Below are positions 56,301-63,811 of a DNA stretch of 64,000 nucleotides, piece by piece; the stretch's first letter is position 1; every line of letters begins with the position of its first letter. The position numbers and the translations under genes were made by a program. The notes beneath the pieces are model-generated. The model searched no databases, was not told the DNA's origin, and saw nothing but the letters and a program-made list of their open reading frames with translations. The stretch comes from Xiamenia xianingshaonis (lineage in GTDB: Bacteria; Actinomycetota; Coriobacteriia; Coriobacteriales; Eggerthellaceae): the NCBI RefSeq assembly GCF_017945865.1, contig NZ_CP072829.1, forward strand, positions 496,001 to 560,000, in the 5' to 3' direction.

Positions 56301-56452
56301 TGTACAAGGCCACGGAGGAAAACAGCCCGAACGGCAATCCCATTCCGTGCGGCAACGACGGCACGCAGATCATCTGCGAAGCGTCCGATCCGCGCCTGAA
56401 GCTGTGGACTATCGGCGGCGAGGGCGTGTGCCCCGACAACTTTGGCGACTAA
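53393..56452 (+). CDS. Tat-exported molybdopterin oxidoreductase, catechol-dehydroxylase-like catalytic subunit
   Basis: This is a DMSO-reductase-family enzyme of 1019 residues binding bis-MGD molybdenum and one [4Fe-4S] cluster. A Tat leader TRRSFIKT starts at residue 7, followed by an Ala-rich hydrophobic stretch and a likely cut after VALA. Cluster cysteines are C54-x2-C57-x4-C62-x27-C90. The block QVCKGPRHFASR (Cys186) is a candidate Mo-ligand position. HWTEMNAQRIAQGSGGSFSL and the C-terminal NPETAAELGIEQGDWCWIES are typical molybdopterin-binding elements. Overall layout resembles the Eggerthella/Gordonibacter catechol and dopamine dehydroxylases (family resemblance from memory, substrate unproven). 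ATG 53393 follows AGAAGGAGGATGAG. A partner Fe-S gene follows 18 bases after the stop. Confidence 0.88.
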   Translation: MGKLNMTRRSFIKTAVVSASAAALVGAGTSTVALADDDKAAASGGEIKKIRSCCRGCGKVECGVWVYVQDGKVIRTEGDDDCYLTMGNHCSKGQASIQAAYHPDRIKYPMKRTNPKGDDDPGWTRISWEEAYQTIADNILEITEKYGNESTFTWCGTGRQWCMQSDAGMALLLFGSPNIVAAYQVCKGPRHFASRIDNVQAWSWSEVINHSTKFVQWATEQSQSNYDDAARTVVDVARCADAFISVDPRLTNLGRTAKYWLPIRPGTDSALALGWCHLILKNDLCDLQFLKRWSNSPFIVVPDMEPTGYMEAVQNGGYPYQYQTRLLTEADIDPKMVDWEIEGEGDPQRYLVYDQLNERWTYWQAHPEVGGAHWEGEEWKKSTSYFDQDLSRLRDDESKKPGKVYDLSEFDPLIDPALYGEFDVTLKDGSTHKGRPVFDIWAEYLEQFTPEVVSKITTVDAKLIEDSCLEWATRDDPRIPNGGINYGLAIEHHGNSTQNCRAIMACCAMVGAIDTPGGQRGATNGWTTQSGPTSMYPGADGGSNPDAFVRAPFFGLYNRIAGYEKFPMLYWYAVWADCNSVMEYAHRDENAPYKIHGGMIGSGDHMNMANASYNWEALLMQDFMFEANLWHSPTSGAVDILLPVCHWTEMNAQRIAQGSGGSFSLCVRAVDPPGECKSDPLYFLELAPYFQVPCSTDPEDPYWEKAMKETGKPIDILALEYECLDAEHGGGCAPYDSWEEFAAAYQDHGTWNMKEVFPDDWGSYRRYEIGQAYRKAPHQQVVKLDINIPGFPTPTMKHELWATSIESHFPNGSDGPEVTPGFRTEALPYYVEGIHSPVRDPQLYEEYPISCITGRRIPVYFHSEHRQLPWCRELWPVPRMEINPETAAELGIEQGDWCWIESPWGKVRQTADLFYGIRPGMINAEHQWWYPELAQADKGFELSCINCIVDRTAQDKYNGSSNVRGYPVKVYKATEENSPNGNPIPCGNDGTQIICEASDPRLKLWTIGGEGVCPDNFGD

Positions 56453-56470
56453 GAGAGGAGTTGACCTGTC

Positions 56471-57130
56471 ATGACGCAATACGCTATCGTCACCGACCTC
56501 GACCGGTGCGTGGGCTGCTTGGCCTGCAACGTCGGCTGCAAAGTGGTCAACGACGTGCCCATCGGCAACTATTGGAACAAGATTTTGCGCATCGGGCCGA
56601 CCCTCAAGGCCGACGGATCGGGCCAGTACCCGGACGTGGAGATGTACTTTCTGAACGTGCAATGCCAGCATTGCGCCAACCCCAACTGCGTGGAAGTGTG
56701 CCCGACGGCCGCCTCGTTCAAGGACAAGGACGGCACCGTGCAGATCGACGCCGAGAAGTGCATCGGCTGCCAGTCGTGCATGTCGGCGTGCCCCTACGGC
56801 GTGCGCTACCTCAACGAGGACAGCGGCGTGGTGGAGAAGTGCACGCTGTGCCAGGAACGCACGAAAGAAGAAGGCGTGCTGCCCCAGTGCGTCAGCCAGT
56901 GCTGCGGCATGGCCCGCTGGTACGGCGACGTGGACAAGGGCATTGAGAACTTCCAGGGTCCGCGCGGCCAAAAGCTGGGCGACTTCCTGAACGAGTTCAA
57001 GGACGACCAGATCTACAAGCTGCCCGACTCCGGCAACGAGCCGCAGCTGATGTACATCATGCGCGAGATGGAGTGGCAGGGCGTCGACGACCTGTCGATG
57101 ACGACCAACCACGTGCGCAACAACGAGTAA
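56471..57130 (+). CDS. Four-cluster 4Fe-4S electron-transfer subunit (DmsB/PsrB-like)
   Basis: This is a 219-residue ferredoxin-like subunit that passes electrons to the molybdoenzyme. Four cysteine groups are visible: CVGCLACNVGCK near residue 13, CQHCANPNCVEVCPT, CIGCQSCMSACPYG, and CTLCQERTKEEG with QCVSQCC. It has no signal peptide, so it would be exported together with the Tat-bearing catalytic subunit. The C-terminal about 45 residues contain LYKLPDSGNEPQ-like sequence that ends the family domain. AAGAGAGGAGTTG lies upstream. No membrane anchor gene (NrfD or DmsC type) follows, so the quinone link is not evident. Confidence 0.92.
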   Translation: MTQYAIVTDLDRCVGCLACNVGCKVVNDVPIGNYWNKILRIGPTLKADGSGQYPDVEMYFLNVQCQHCANPNCVEVCPTAASFKDKDGTVQIDAEKCIGCQSCMSACPYGVRYLNEDSGVVEKCTLCQERTKEEGVLPQCVSQCCGMARWYGDVDKGIENFQGPRGQKLGDFLNEFKDDQIYKLPDSGNEPQLMYIMREMEWQGVDDLSMTTNHVRNNE

Positions 57131-57179
57131 CGGGGCAGCCCGAGTGCGCTGATTCTCCCCTATGAGATTGGAGGAACCC

Positions 57180-58061
57180 ATGCGAGGAACACCGAAAAGC
57201 ATCGGTGCGCTGATAGCCGCAGGCATGCTGGTCGCCTGCATGGCCGGCTGCTCGTCTCAGGACGCAGCGGTTGATTCGGCCGACAACACCTCGGCCACGG
57301 CACAGACCGAAGCGGCGTCCGAAGAGAACGCCGAGCCGGCTCCGTTGAAAGAAGTGACGTTCGGCACCTATGAGGGCGAGCCCGTCACGTGGCTTGTGCT
57401 GGAAGAGAAGGACGGCGCGTCGCTGCTGGTCAGCAAGGACGTGCTGGACGCCCGCGCCTATGACGACGTCGACGAAGGGGTTCAGTGGGCGGAAACCTCG
57501 CCGCGCCCGACCACTGATGTGAACTGGGCCGACAGCTCCATGCGCGAATGGCTCAACGGCGAATTCCTGAACGCCGCCTTCAGCTCCGACGAGCAGGGCG
57601 CCATCAAGGAAGTGACGAACACCGACACGAAGAACAACGGCGGGCGCAATGCCGCCGACTTCGACAGCGAGTCGTACTCCACGGCGCCCGAGTCGAAGGA
57701 CCGCGTGTTTCTGCTGAGCGTCGCCGAGGCGCGGAAGTACTTCGCCGATGACGCGGCGCGCGTGGCCTTCCCGACCGACCATGCGGTCGAAGCGGGCGTG
57801 TACACCGGCATCGCCACCGACGAGTCCGGCGCCGAGAACGCAGAGCTTTCCGGCGCGGCTGCCTGGTGGCTGCGCACGAACGGCTACTACGCCGGCTATG
57901 AAGCGGTTGTGACCGACGACGGCTACATCCACGGCGACGGCTATCGCATCAACGGCGAAGTCCACGACGGATACGAAGACCACGGCACCGAAGCCAGCGA
58001 GCTGGGCCACAACTTCGGCGTGCGTCCGTGCGTGTGGGTGGACACCGCTGCATTGGCGTAA
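57180..58061 (+). CDS. Secreted lipoprotein with DUF6273 domain
   Basis: This is a 293-residue surface lipoprotein. The signal peptide has the lipobox LVAC (Cys20), and a second option is AGC at 24. A short acidic spacer follows, then a DUF6273-type domain with FGTYEGEPVTWLVLEEKDGA, WADSSMREWLNGEFLNAAFS, SAAWWLRTNG-like sequence and the end FGVRPCVWVDTAALA. DUF6273 is widespread in surface proteins of gut Firmicutes and Actinobacteria; its ligand is not known. It is the third gene of the Mo operon (49 bases after the Fe-S gene), which suggests it acts with the enzyme outside the membrane, perhaps in substrate capture (inference). ATG 57180 has TTGGAGGAAC upstream. Confidence 0.82.
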   Translation: MRGTPKSIGALIAAGMLVACMAGCSSQDAAVDSADNTSATAQTEAASEENAEPAPLKEVTFGTYEGEPVTWLVLEEKDGASLLVSKDVLDARAYDDVDEGVQWAETSPRPTTDVNWADSSMREWLNGEFLNAAFSSDEQGAIKEVTNTDTKNNGGRNAADFDSESYSTAPESKDRVFLLSVAEARKYFADDAARVAFPTDHAVEAGVYTGIATDESGAENAELSGAAAWWLRTNGYYAGYEAVVTDDGYIHGDGYRINGEVHDGYEDHGTEASELGHNFGVRPCVWVDTAALA

Positions 58062-58139
58062 AACGGACCGGTCTGCGGGCCTGCTTTGCGGGGCCGCAGG
58101 CTGGCACGGAGCGGTTTGCGAAAGAGGCCGCTTCGAACA

Positions 58140-58180
58140 GGCGGGGCAGGCGCGATGCGGTGTTTGCCCCGCCTTCTTTT
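58140..58180 (+). terminator. Intrinsic terminator of the first molybdoenzyme operon
   Basis: GGCGGGGCA (58140-58148) pairs with TGCCCCGCC (58165-58173), followed by TTCTTTT. The loop of 16 bases is long, but the stem is strong and the T tract clear. Confidence 0.75.
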
Positions 58181-58323
58181 AGAAAGGGTGCGAGTTGCTG
58201 CTCGGGCCTGCAGTGCTTGGCCGGCATGCCCGGCCGCCTTTGCCGGACGAGGCGCCGCCGAAGGGCTGCCGCACCTGCTGCTTTGCAGCCGTGCGTGCTG
58301 CAAGATTGAGGAAGGGGATCCCC

Positions 58324-59055
58324 ATGTCGTTTCTGATAACCTTCGTCATAACGGTTGTCGCCTGCTTTGTTCTGCGCAATCCGCTGCGGAAGTTTCCAGT
58401 CGTGTTCTATGCCCTGTCGGTCGCGCTTGTGGCCTTCTACTTCGCCCTGCCTATGCTTGAGCTGCCGCGCGCCGTCATGCTGGCGACCATGTTCACGATG
58501 GGGCGGTGCTTCGTGCCCGTCGCCATGTTCGTGGTGGTCATGTACATCGGCGTGCTGCCCTACACGAGCCGGGCGCGCCGCTGGTTGCAGCCGGTGCGCG
58601 GGCCGCTTTCCATCATGGCGTGCATCTTGGTGCTTGGCCACATGGTGGGGTATGTGATGTCGTATATGCCGCGCGTGTTCGGGTCGGTCGCCGTGTCGGG
58701 CAACGTGCTGGCGTCGTTTGTGGTGGCGATGGTGCTGTTCGTGCTGCTGCTGGTGCTGGGAGTCACGTCGTTCGAATTCGTGAAGCGCCGGATGAACGCC
58801 CGCACGTGGAAACGTGTGCAGCGGCTGGCCTACGTGTTCTACGCGCTGGTGTACGTGCACCTCATGCTCATGCTGCTGCCCTCGGCCTTGAGCGGGGGAG
58901 AAAGCGCCGCATTCGGCATGGTCGTGTACACGGTGGTGTTCGGGGCGTATGCCGTCGCGCGCGTGTTCGTGGCCGTGCGCGGTTTGGGCACCACGCTTGA
59001 CACCGCCGAAAGCGAAGTGGCGGGAGACGCGGATTTGGGGCCTGCAAGGAAGTAG
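58324..59055 (+). CDS. Ferric-reductase-like heme membrane protein
   Basis: This is a 243-residue integral membrane protein with about six to seven hydrophobic segments. Histidines in LGHMVGYVMSYMP and VYVHLMLMLLP are spaced on opposing helices as in ferric-reductase-like (MsrQ/YedZ/FRE) cytochrome b domains, which carry electrons across the membrane through heme. GAGGAAGGGGATC lies upstream of ATG 58324. It lies between two molybdoenzyme operons and could supply electrons to a periplasmic partner that lacks its own anchor (inference). The fold assignment rests on topology and histidine pattern. Confidence 0.7.
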   Translation: MSFLITFVITVVACFVLRNPLRKFPVVFYALSVALVAFYFALPMLELPRAVMLATMFTMGRCFVPVAMFVVVMYIGVLPYTSRARRWLQPVRGPLSIMACILVLGHMVGYVMSYMPRVFGSVAVSGNVLASFVVAMVLFVLLLVLGVTSFEFVKRRMNARTWKRVQRLAYVFYALVYVHLMLMLLPSALSGGESAAFGMVVYTVVFGAYAVARVFVAVRGLGTTLDTAESEVAGDADLGPARK

Positions 59056-59084
59056 GTTCCCACAGCTTCGCCGCCCTTGTCGCG

Positions 59085-59960
59085 CTATCCGGCGGTCCTT
59101 CCGAGCGCTGCCGGGCAGCGCTCGGCGCAGCCGAGCGGATCGTTGTACACCACCAGGCTGTCGGAATGCGCCGAGCATATGAGCGTCAGATCGTACGTCC
59201 GCGCCAACTCCAGCGTCAGGTTCGTCGGCACGGCTTTTGACGCCACCACGGGAATGCGGGCGCGGATGGCTTTCGTCACCATGTCGACCGGCACCCGGCC
59301 GCTTGTGAACAGGATGCATGATCCCAGGTCGATGCCGTGCATGAGGGCGTGTCCCAACGCCTTGTCGAAGGCGTTGTGCCGCCCCAGGTCTTCGCGACAG
59401 CACACAAGGCGGCCGTGCAGGCTCAGCATGCAGCTGTGGGCGCCGAACGTCGCCTTGTGCATCGGCGTGTCCCGGCCCAGCCGGTCGGCCAAGGCGAAGA
59501 CCCACGACGGATCCCACGGCACGGGCGTGACCGGGCGGGCGTCGGCCAGCGCGCAGGAAAGCCTCGCGCCTGCGTTTCCGCAGGTGTCGATCGTGCTGGC
59601 CATGTCGTCGCTCGGTGCGTCGTTGCCGGCCTTGCGCCGTGCGGCGCTCAAGCGCGCCTCGCGCGATTCGGCCGTCAAGCGCACGCTTACCTGGGTGCCG
59701 CTTTCGTCAACGTGCACGTTTGCAATGTCGTGGGCGCTTCTCACCACGCCTTCCGACAGCAGCCTTCCCACCGCCAGCTCGTCCAGATGGTCCGGCGAGC
59801 ACACCATTTCGGCGATCGGTGCACCGTCGACGCGGACGCGCACCACGTGTTCGTTCTGCACGCTGGCGCAGTGCGCATCCAGGCTTCCTGCGCGCGAAAG
59901 CCGCATGCCGCAGCCTTTCGACAGCGGCTTCACGAAACGAAAATCGTTGTGGACATCCAT
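59085..59960 (-). CDS. fdhD: Formate dehydrogenase accessory sulfurtransferase FdhD
   Basis: This protein transfers sulfur from a cysteine desulfurase to the Mo-bisMGD cofactor, needed for activity of formate dehydrogenases and probably related Mo enzymes. The 291-residue chain has SPDHLDELAVGRLLSEGVV, then DTCGNAG, HKATFGAHSCMLSL, CREDLGRHNAFDKALG and LFTSGRVPVDMVTKA, all FdhD family blocks. The E. coli enzyme has a CxxC pair in the loop; here Cys127 is kept but the second position is Ala (CGNA). The ATG at 59960 follows GAGGACGTGAAG. It is transcribed in the same direction as, and follows, the second Mo operon (gap of 94 bases). Confidence 0.93.
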   Translation of the reverse strand: MDVHNDFRFVKPLSKGCGMRLSRAGSLDAHCASVQNEHVVRVRVDGAPIAEMVCSPDHLDELAVGRLLSEGVVRSAHDIANVHVDESGTQVSVRLTAESREARLSAARRKAGNDAPSDDMASTIDTCGNAGARLSCALADARPVTPVPWDPSWVFALADRLGRDTPMHKATFGAHSCMLSLHGRLVCCREDLGRHNAFDKALGHALMHGIDLGSCILFTSGRVPVDMVTKAIRARIPVVASKAVPTNLTLELARTYDLTLICSAHSDSLVVYNDPLGCAERCPAALGRTAG

Positions 59961-60054
59961 GGCTTCACGTCCTCGTGCGGGAGTTGCAAAACAACGCCCC
60001 GAAGCCGCATGCCGCAAGCGGACGCGGCTTCGGGGCCGGAGGGGAGGGCAGGCG

Positions 60055-60654
60055 TTATGCCGGCAGGTAGTACACGTTCGGCTCGGTGCCTGCGTCAGGC
60101 ATCCACACCTCGCCGCCGCGCTCCTGGGCCAGCGCTTGTATCTCGGCAAGGTCGCCGAAGACGCGGGCCTCGGTCATGCACGCTTTCACGCACACCGGGT
60201 CGGGCTTGCCGTCTTCGCTGTGGCCGATGCAGAAGTCGCACTTGTCCACCGTTCCCGGCACCATGCCGTTCGCGTCATAGGCCAGCTCTTCGTAGTCGTT
60301 CAGCTCGGCGCCGAAGTAGCCGTCGTCGTTTTCGACGTAGTAGCGAGCGCCGTAGGGGCACGCCGACATGCACGTTTGGCAGCCGATGCATTCCTGCTTG
60401 TTGATCTGCACGATGCCTTCGTCGTTGACGAACGAGGCACCGGTGGGGCACGCTTCGACGCACGACGGCTTGCTGCACAGCATGCACAGAACGGGCCTGA
60501 TCACACGCTTGGTATTGGGGTAGGTGCCTTCGAATTCGCGCAGCACTTTGGATCGGGTGACGCCGACCGGCGTTCCGTTGGCCGCCTTGCACGCCACCGA
60601 GCATCCGTGGCAGCCGACGCATTTCTTGAGGTCGATGAGGAATCCGTATGCCAT
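60055..60654 (-). CDS. 4Fe-4S electron-transfer subunit of the second molybdoenzyme
   Basis: This is a 199-residue DmsB/PhsB-like ferredoxin with four cysteine groups: CVGCHGCSVACK near residue 12, CMLCSKPSCVEACPTGA, CIGCQTCMSACPYG, and CDFCIGHSEDGK with CVKACMTEAR. It has no signal peptide. It follows the catalytic gene by 15 bases and should be its electron-transfer partner, carried through the Tat system with it. It is related to, but clearly distinct from, the Fe-S subunit of the first Mo operon. No anchor subunit follows; fdhD is the next gene. Confidence 0.93.
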   Translation of the reverse strand: MAYGFLIDLKKCVGCHGCSVACKAANGTPVGVTRSKVLREFEGTYPNTKRVIRPVLCMLCSKPSCVEACPTGASFVNDEGIVQINKQECIGCQTCMSACPYGARYYVENDDGYFGAELNDYEELAYDANGMVPGTVDKCDFCIGHSEDGKPDPVCVKACMTEARVFGDLAEIQALAQERGGEVWMPDAGTEPNVYYLPA

Positions 60655-60669
60655 TGTTCATTCCCTCCC

Positions 60670-63483
60670 TTAAGAGATCTTCTCGATCTTGCAGCGGACG
60701 CACTGGTCCACGCCCGATCCGACATACTCCATGCGCTTGGGGTCGCCGGCCGGAATGAGGTGGTTGATCGCGTAGCCCTTCGACTTGCTGATGGGTTGGA
60801 AGTCGCTGCGCGATCCCAGGTGTCCGCCCATCGACGCCACGACCTCGGGATGGCACGCCTCGGTCAGCACGGCGATGCCTTCGACCGTGTCGCCGTCGCG
60901 GTTGCTGAGGCGGACCTTGTCGCCGGTCTCGATGCCTTTCGCTTTGCCGACGGCCGTGTTGATCTCCAAGAAGTACGAGATGTCGTCGGCCTCGTTGATT
61001 TCGTTGATCCAGGCGTTTTCCACCTGCCACGTGTCGGTGTTGATGGCGTTGGTCCAGTACACCGGCAGCAGGTCGTAGTCGGGGTCTTCGATCTCGTAGT
61101 CGCAGCACGGCATCCATTCCGGCAGCGGCACGTAGTCGTCGGTCTCCCAGTAGATGCCCAGCTTCTCGACGGACGCTTCGATCTTCTCCTTCGCCTCCAG
61201 CATCATGTCAAGGTACAGCGGCACGCGCCCTTCTTGTCCGGCGGCGAACACGTACACCTCGTCGGCCTTGCGCTCGCGCAGCTTCGGGCCGTTCTCGGCG
61301 AACCAGTCCAGGCCGCCCGCCTCGCCGGAAAGCGACTTGAAGGCGGCGTCGCAGACGGCGCGCGCCGTGACCTGCTCGTCGTCGGGCAGCTTGTATTCGT
61401 CGGCGATGTGGTAGTACTCGTTCATGGCGGCGGCGAACTCTTTCGTGCGGCCGGCCATTTCGGCCATGGCGCCGAACGAGTCGAGGGCCGACGGGCAGTT
61501 GTCGCGGGCCTCCACGATGGGCTGGCGGCTCGTCACCATGAAGGGAACCTCGAGCGATCCGGGCACGCGGTGGTTGTTGAACGACAGCGGCAGCGGGTCG
61601 TAGCGCTCAAGGTAGCACGGCTCGGGAATGATGAGGTCGTAGTAATACGATGACTCGTTCAGATATATATCCATGCCGAAGATCCACTTGAAGGTTTCCA
61701 TGAGGCGGGCCTGGTAGTCGTTGTTGCACCAGTCTTTGATGACGTTGGACGCCATGCAGAAGGCCATTTCGCACTGCTCGGTGTTGTAGACCGTTGGGTC
61801 GACCTGGGAAATGTAGCCGAAATGCTGGTCGATCGAGATGGGATAGAGCGCTTCGAGGCAGAGGTCTTTCGGCACGTAGTCGCTTTCGCGCACCTTGGCA
61901 TAGGTGGAGTTGCACTGCGGATAGCCGTGCGCCATCTGCAGCTCGTTGATGAGGCCGTCTTCTTCCCAGGTGTCGAACTGCCACAGGTGGTCGGTGTCGC
62001 CTTCATAGAAGCCGTACTTGTTCGCCGTGTAGTAGCCCAGGTAGCCGCCGCGCGCGAACGTGGCGCCCACGAGCGTGTTGAGCTGCAGAATGGCCCAGTT
62101 GCTCAAGAAGCCGTGCTTGTGGCGCGCGATGCCCGAGAAGTTGTCGGCGGCTACGGGGCGATAGGGCACCTCGATGCCGTCGACGGTCTCGGTCTGTCCG
62201 ATGCAGGCTGCCTCGCCGAACTCTTTCGCGAGGCGCTTGATCGTGTCGGCGGGGACGGTGGTGATTTCTTCGACGCGTTCGGGCGTGTAGGCGCTCACCT
62301 GGTCTTTGAACACGCTGAATGCGGTGCGCACGGCGGTGCCGTCGACCTCGAAGTCGCCTTCGAGGGCTGGCGATTCGCATTCGTCGTAGGGCTTGGCCTC
62401 GTTGGCAGAGGTGTCCCAATACAGGGCCTTGTTCGTTTCAGGCGCGCGCACGATGCGTTTGGTTTCCGGGTTGACGAGCGACGGGGCGTTCGTGCGGTTG
62501 GTGAGGAACTCCTCGTCGTAGATGCCCAGCTCGTTCACCAGCTGATGGGCGATGCCGAGCGCGGCGGCGGCGTCGGTGCCGGGGCGGATGGGCACCCACT
62601 CGTCGGCCTTCTCGGCCGAGGCGGACATGTGTGGGTCGAAGTTCACGAGCTTGCAGCCGTTCACGCGCGACTCGGCGAGCAGCTTGGCGGTGATGCTCGT
62701 GCCGTGGCGGGTGGCCACGCCGGCCTGCGTGCCGAACTGCATGAGGTACTTGACGTGGGCGTAGTCGGGCAGGGAGTTGCCGCAGCCGGTCAGAAGGCCT
62801 GCGATGGAGTGGGTGTTCGCGCCGCAGATGTCGGCTTTGAGCGTTTGCGGGATGTTGCCCATCGCCCCGAGCCAGTTCATCGAGTCGATCCAGGAGATGA
62901 TGGACGTGATGAGCGCGAACACGATGACCGGCTTGTTCTTGTCGCGCTGCTCGGCCAGCTTGTCGATGATTTCCTGGTAGGCTTCGTCCCAGGAGATTTC
63001 TTCCCACTGCGGGTCGATGCCGATGCCTTTTTCAGGGTTCGTGCGGCGCAGCGGCACGGAAATGCGGTTCGGGTCGTACAGCTGCATGATGCCGGCCGTG
63101 CCTTTGCCGCACAAATGCCCCCAGCCGGCGGGGCTGCGGTCGTCGCCTTTGATTTCGACGAGCTTGCCGTCCACCACATGGCCCAGGATGGAGCAGTGGT
63201 TGAAGCACATGTTGCACTGCGACGGGCGCCACACGTCTTCAGAGGCGCCGGCATAGGGCGCCTGGTGCTCGAGCGTGGCGTCTTTTTCAGGAGCAGGTTC
63301 TGATTCGGAAGGTGCCTCGGCGGCGGGGTCTCCGGACGCGCAGCCGGCCAGGCCGACCGCTGCCGCTCCGGCCGTCGCCGCTGCGCCGGCGACGAACTTG
63401 CGGCGCGTGATGGTGCCGTAGGGCGTTTTGATGACGATCCGGTCGTCGGTGCGCTTCTCGCGGGATTCTGAGTTTTTGTTCAT
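60670..63483 (-). CDS. Tat-lipoprotein molybdopterin oxidoreductase, catalytic subunit (second system)
   Basis: This is a DMSO-reductase-family catalytic subunit of 937 residues. The N-terminus has a Tat motif ITRRKFVAGA (about residues 25-34) followed by the lipobox GLAGC (Cys48), so it is probably exported folded and then lipid-anchored. An acidic spacer follows. Cluster cysteines are C90-x2-C93-x3-C97-x27-C125. ADICGANTHSIAG (Cys220) is the likely Mo ligand. FDPHMSASAEKADEWVPIRP and the C-terminal NTAVGKAKGIETGDKVRLSN are family blocks. It resembles polysulfide/thiosulfate- or arsenate/selenate-type reductases in layout, but the substrate cannot be decided. AAGAGGGG precedes the ATG. The divergent gene on the right may encode its regulator. 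Confidence 0.9.
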   Translation of the reverse strand: MNKNSESREKRTDDRIVIKTPYGTITRRKFVAGAAATAGAAAVGLAGCASGDPAAEAPSESEPAPEKDATLEHQAPYAGASEDVWRPSQCNMCFNHCSILGHVVDGKLVEIKGDDRSPAGWGHLCGKGTAGIMQLYDPNRISVPLRRTNPEKGIGIDPQWEEISWDEAYQEIIDKLAEQRDKNKPVIVFALITSIISWIDSMNWLGAMGNIPQTLKADICGANTHSIAGLLTGCGNSLPDYAHVKYLMQFGTQAGVATRHGTSITAKLLAESRVNGCKLVNFDPHMSASAEKADEWVPIRPGTDAAAALGIAHQLVNELGIYDEEFLTNRTNAPSLVNPETKRIVRAPETNKALYWDTSANEAKPYDECESPALEGDFEVDGTAVRTAFSVFKDQVSAYTPERVEEITTVPADTIKRLAKEFGEAACIGQTETVDGIEVPYRPVAADNFSGIARHKHGFLSNWAILQLNTLVGATFARGGYLGYYTANKYGFYEGDTDHLWQFDTWEEDGLINELQMAHGYPQCNSTYAKVRESDYVPKDLCLEALYPISIDQHFGYISQVDPTVYNTEQCEMAFCMASNVIKDWCNNDYQARLMETFKWIFGMDIYLNESSYYYDLIIPEPCYLERYDPLPLSFNNHRVPGSLEVPFMVTSRQPIVEARDNCPSALDSFGAMAEMAGRTKEFAAAMNEYYHIADEYKLPDDEQVTARAVCDAAFKSLSGEAGGLDWFAENGPKLRERKADEVYVFAAGQEGRVPLYLDMMLEAKEKIEASVEKLGIYWETDDYVPLPEWMPCCDYEIEDPDYDLLPVYWTNAINTDTWQVENAWINEINEADDISYFLEINTAVGKAKGIETGDKVRLSNRDGDTVEGIAVLTEACHPEVVASMGGHLGSRSDFQPISKSKGYAINHLIPAGDPKRMEYVGSGVDQCVRCKIEKIS

Positions 63484-63811
63484 GCCAACCCCTCTTTCGG
63501 ATGACGGTCAGACGGTTTTTCCGGGCTTGAAACGTTTGCGCCCCTTCCTCCTTTGCAGCCCGTCCCGACGCGGCCGTCTTGTTTCCGCTGCCGGGTTTTG
63601 GCTGCAAACGTAACCAATGCGATAGGCCGCGGGAATATTCCATTGGGGCGAAATCAGGCAATCACCCTCTCGGGGTGAGTGTCGAGATAGGGTCAGAGCG
63701 GGTATCATCCTGGGTATCGGATTGACGCGATGGGAGCCGTAGGAGGCGGCGAGGCGGAAATCGGATGCGAAGCGGCGCGTGGCGTGCGCCGCGTCGAAGG
63801 GAGGGGTAACC
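63484..63811. promoter_or_regulatory. Divergent control region between the second molybdoenzyme operon and a membrane regulator-like gene
   Basis: Several symmetric elements lie in these 328 bases. GGAATATTCC (63632-63641) is a perfect palindrome. CCAATG (63614-63619) and CATTGG (63641-63646) form an inverted repeat around it. TCACCC/GGGTGA (63662-63678) is a short hairpin or operator. TATCAT (63703-63708) may be a -10 box for the rightward gene. On the minus strand CAATGGAATATTCC resembles CATTGGAAATTCC upstream of the first Mo operon. No gene is seen. Confidence 0.45.

Noticed and set aside
53258-57241. Very long open frame on the minus strand (about 1327 codons)
   Set aside because: It is antisense to the molybdoenzyme and Fe-S genes, has no recognisable motif and starts without a ribosome-binding site; it results from GC-rich codon structure.
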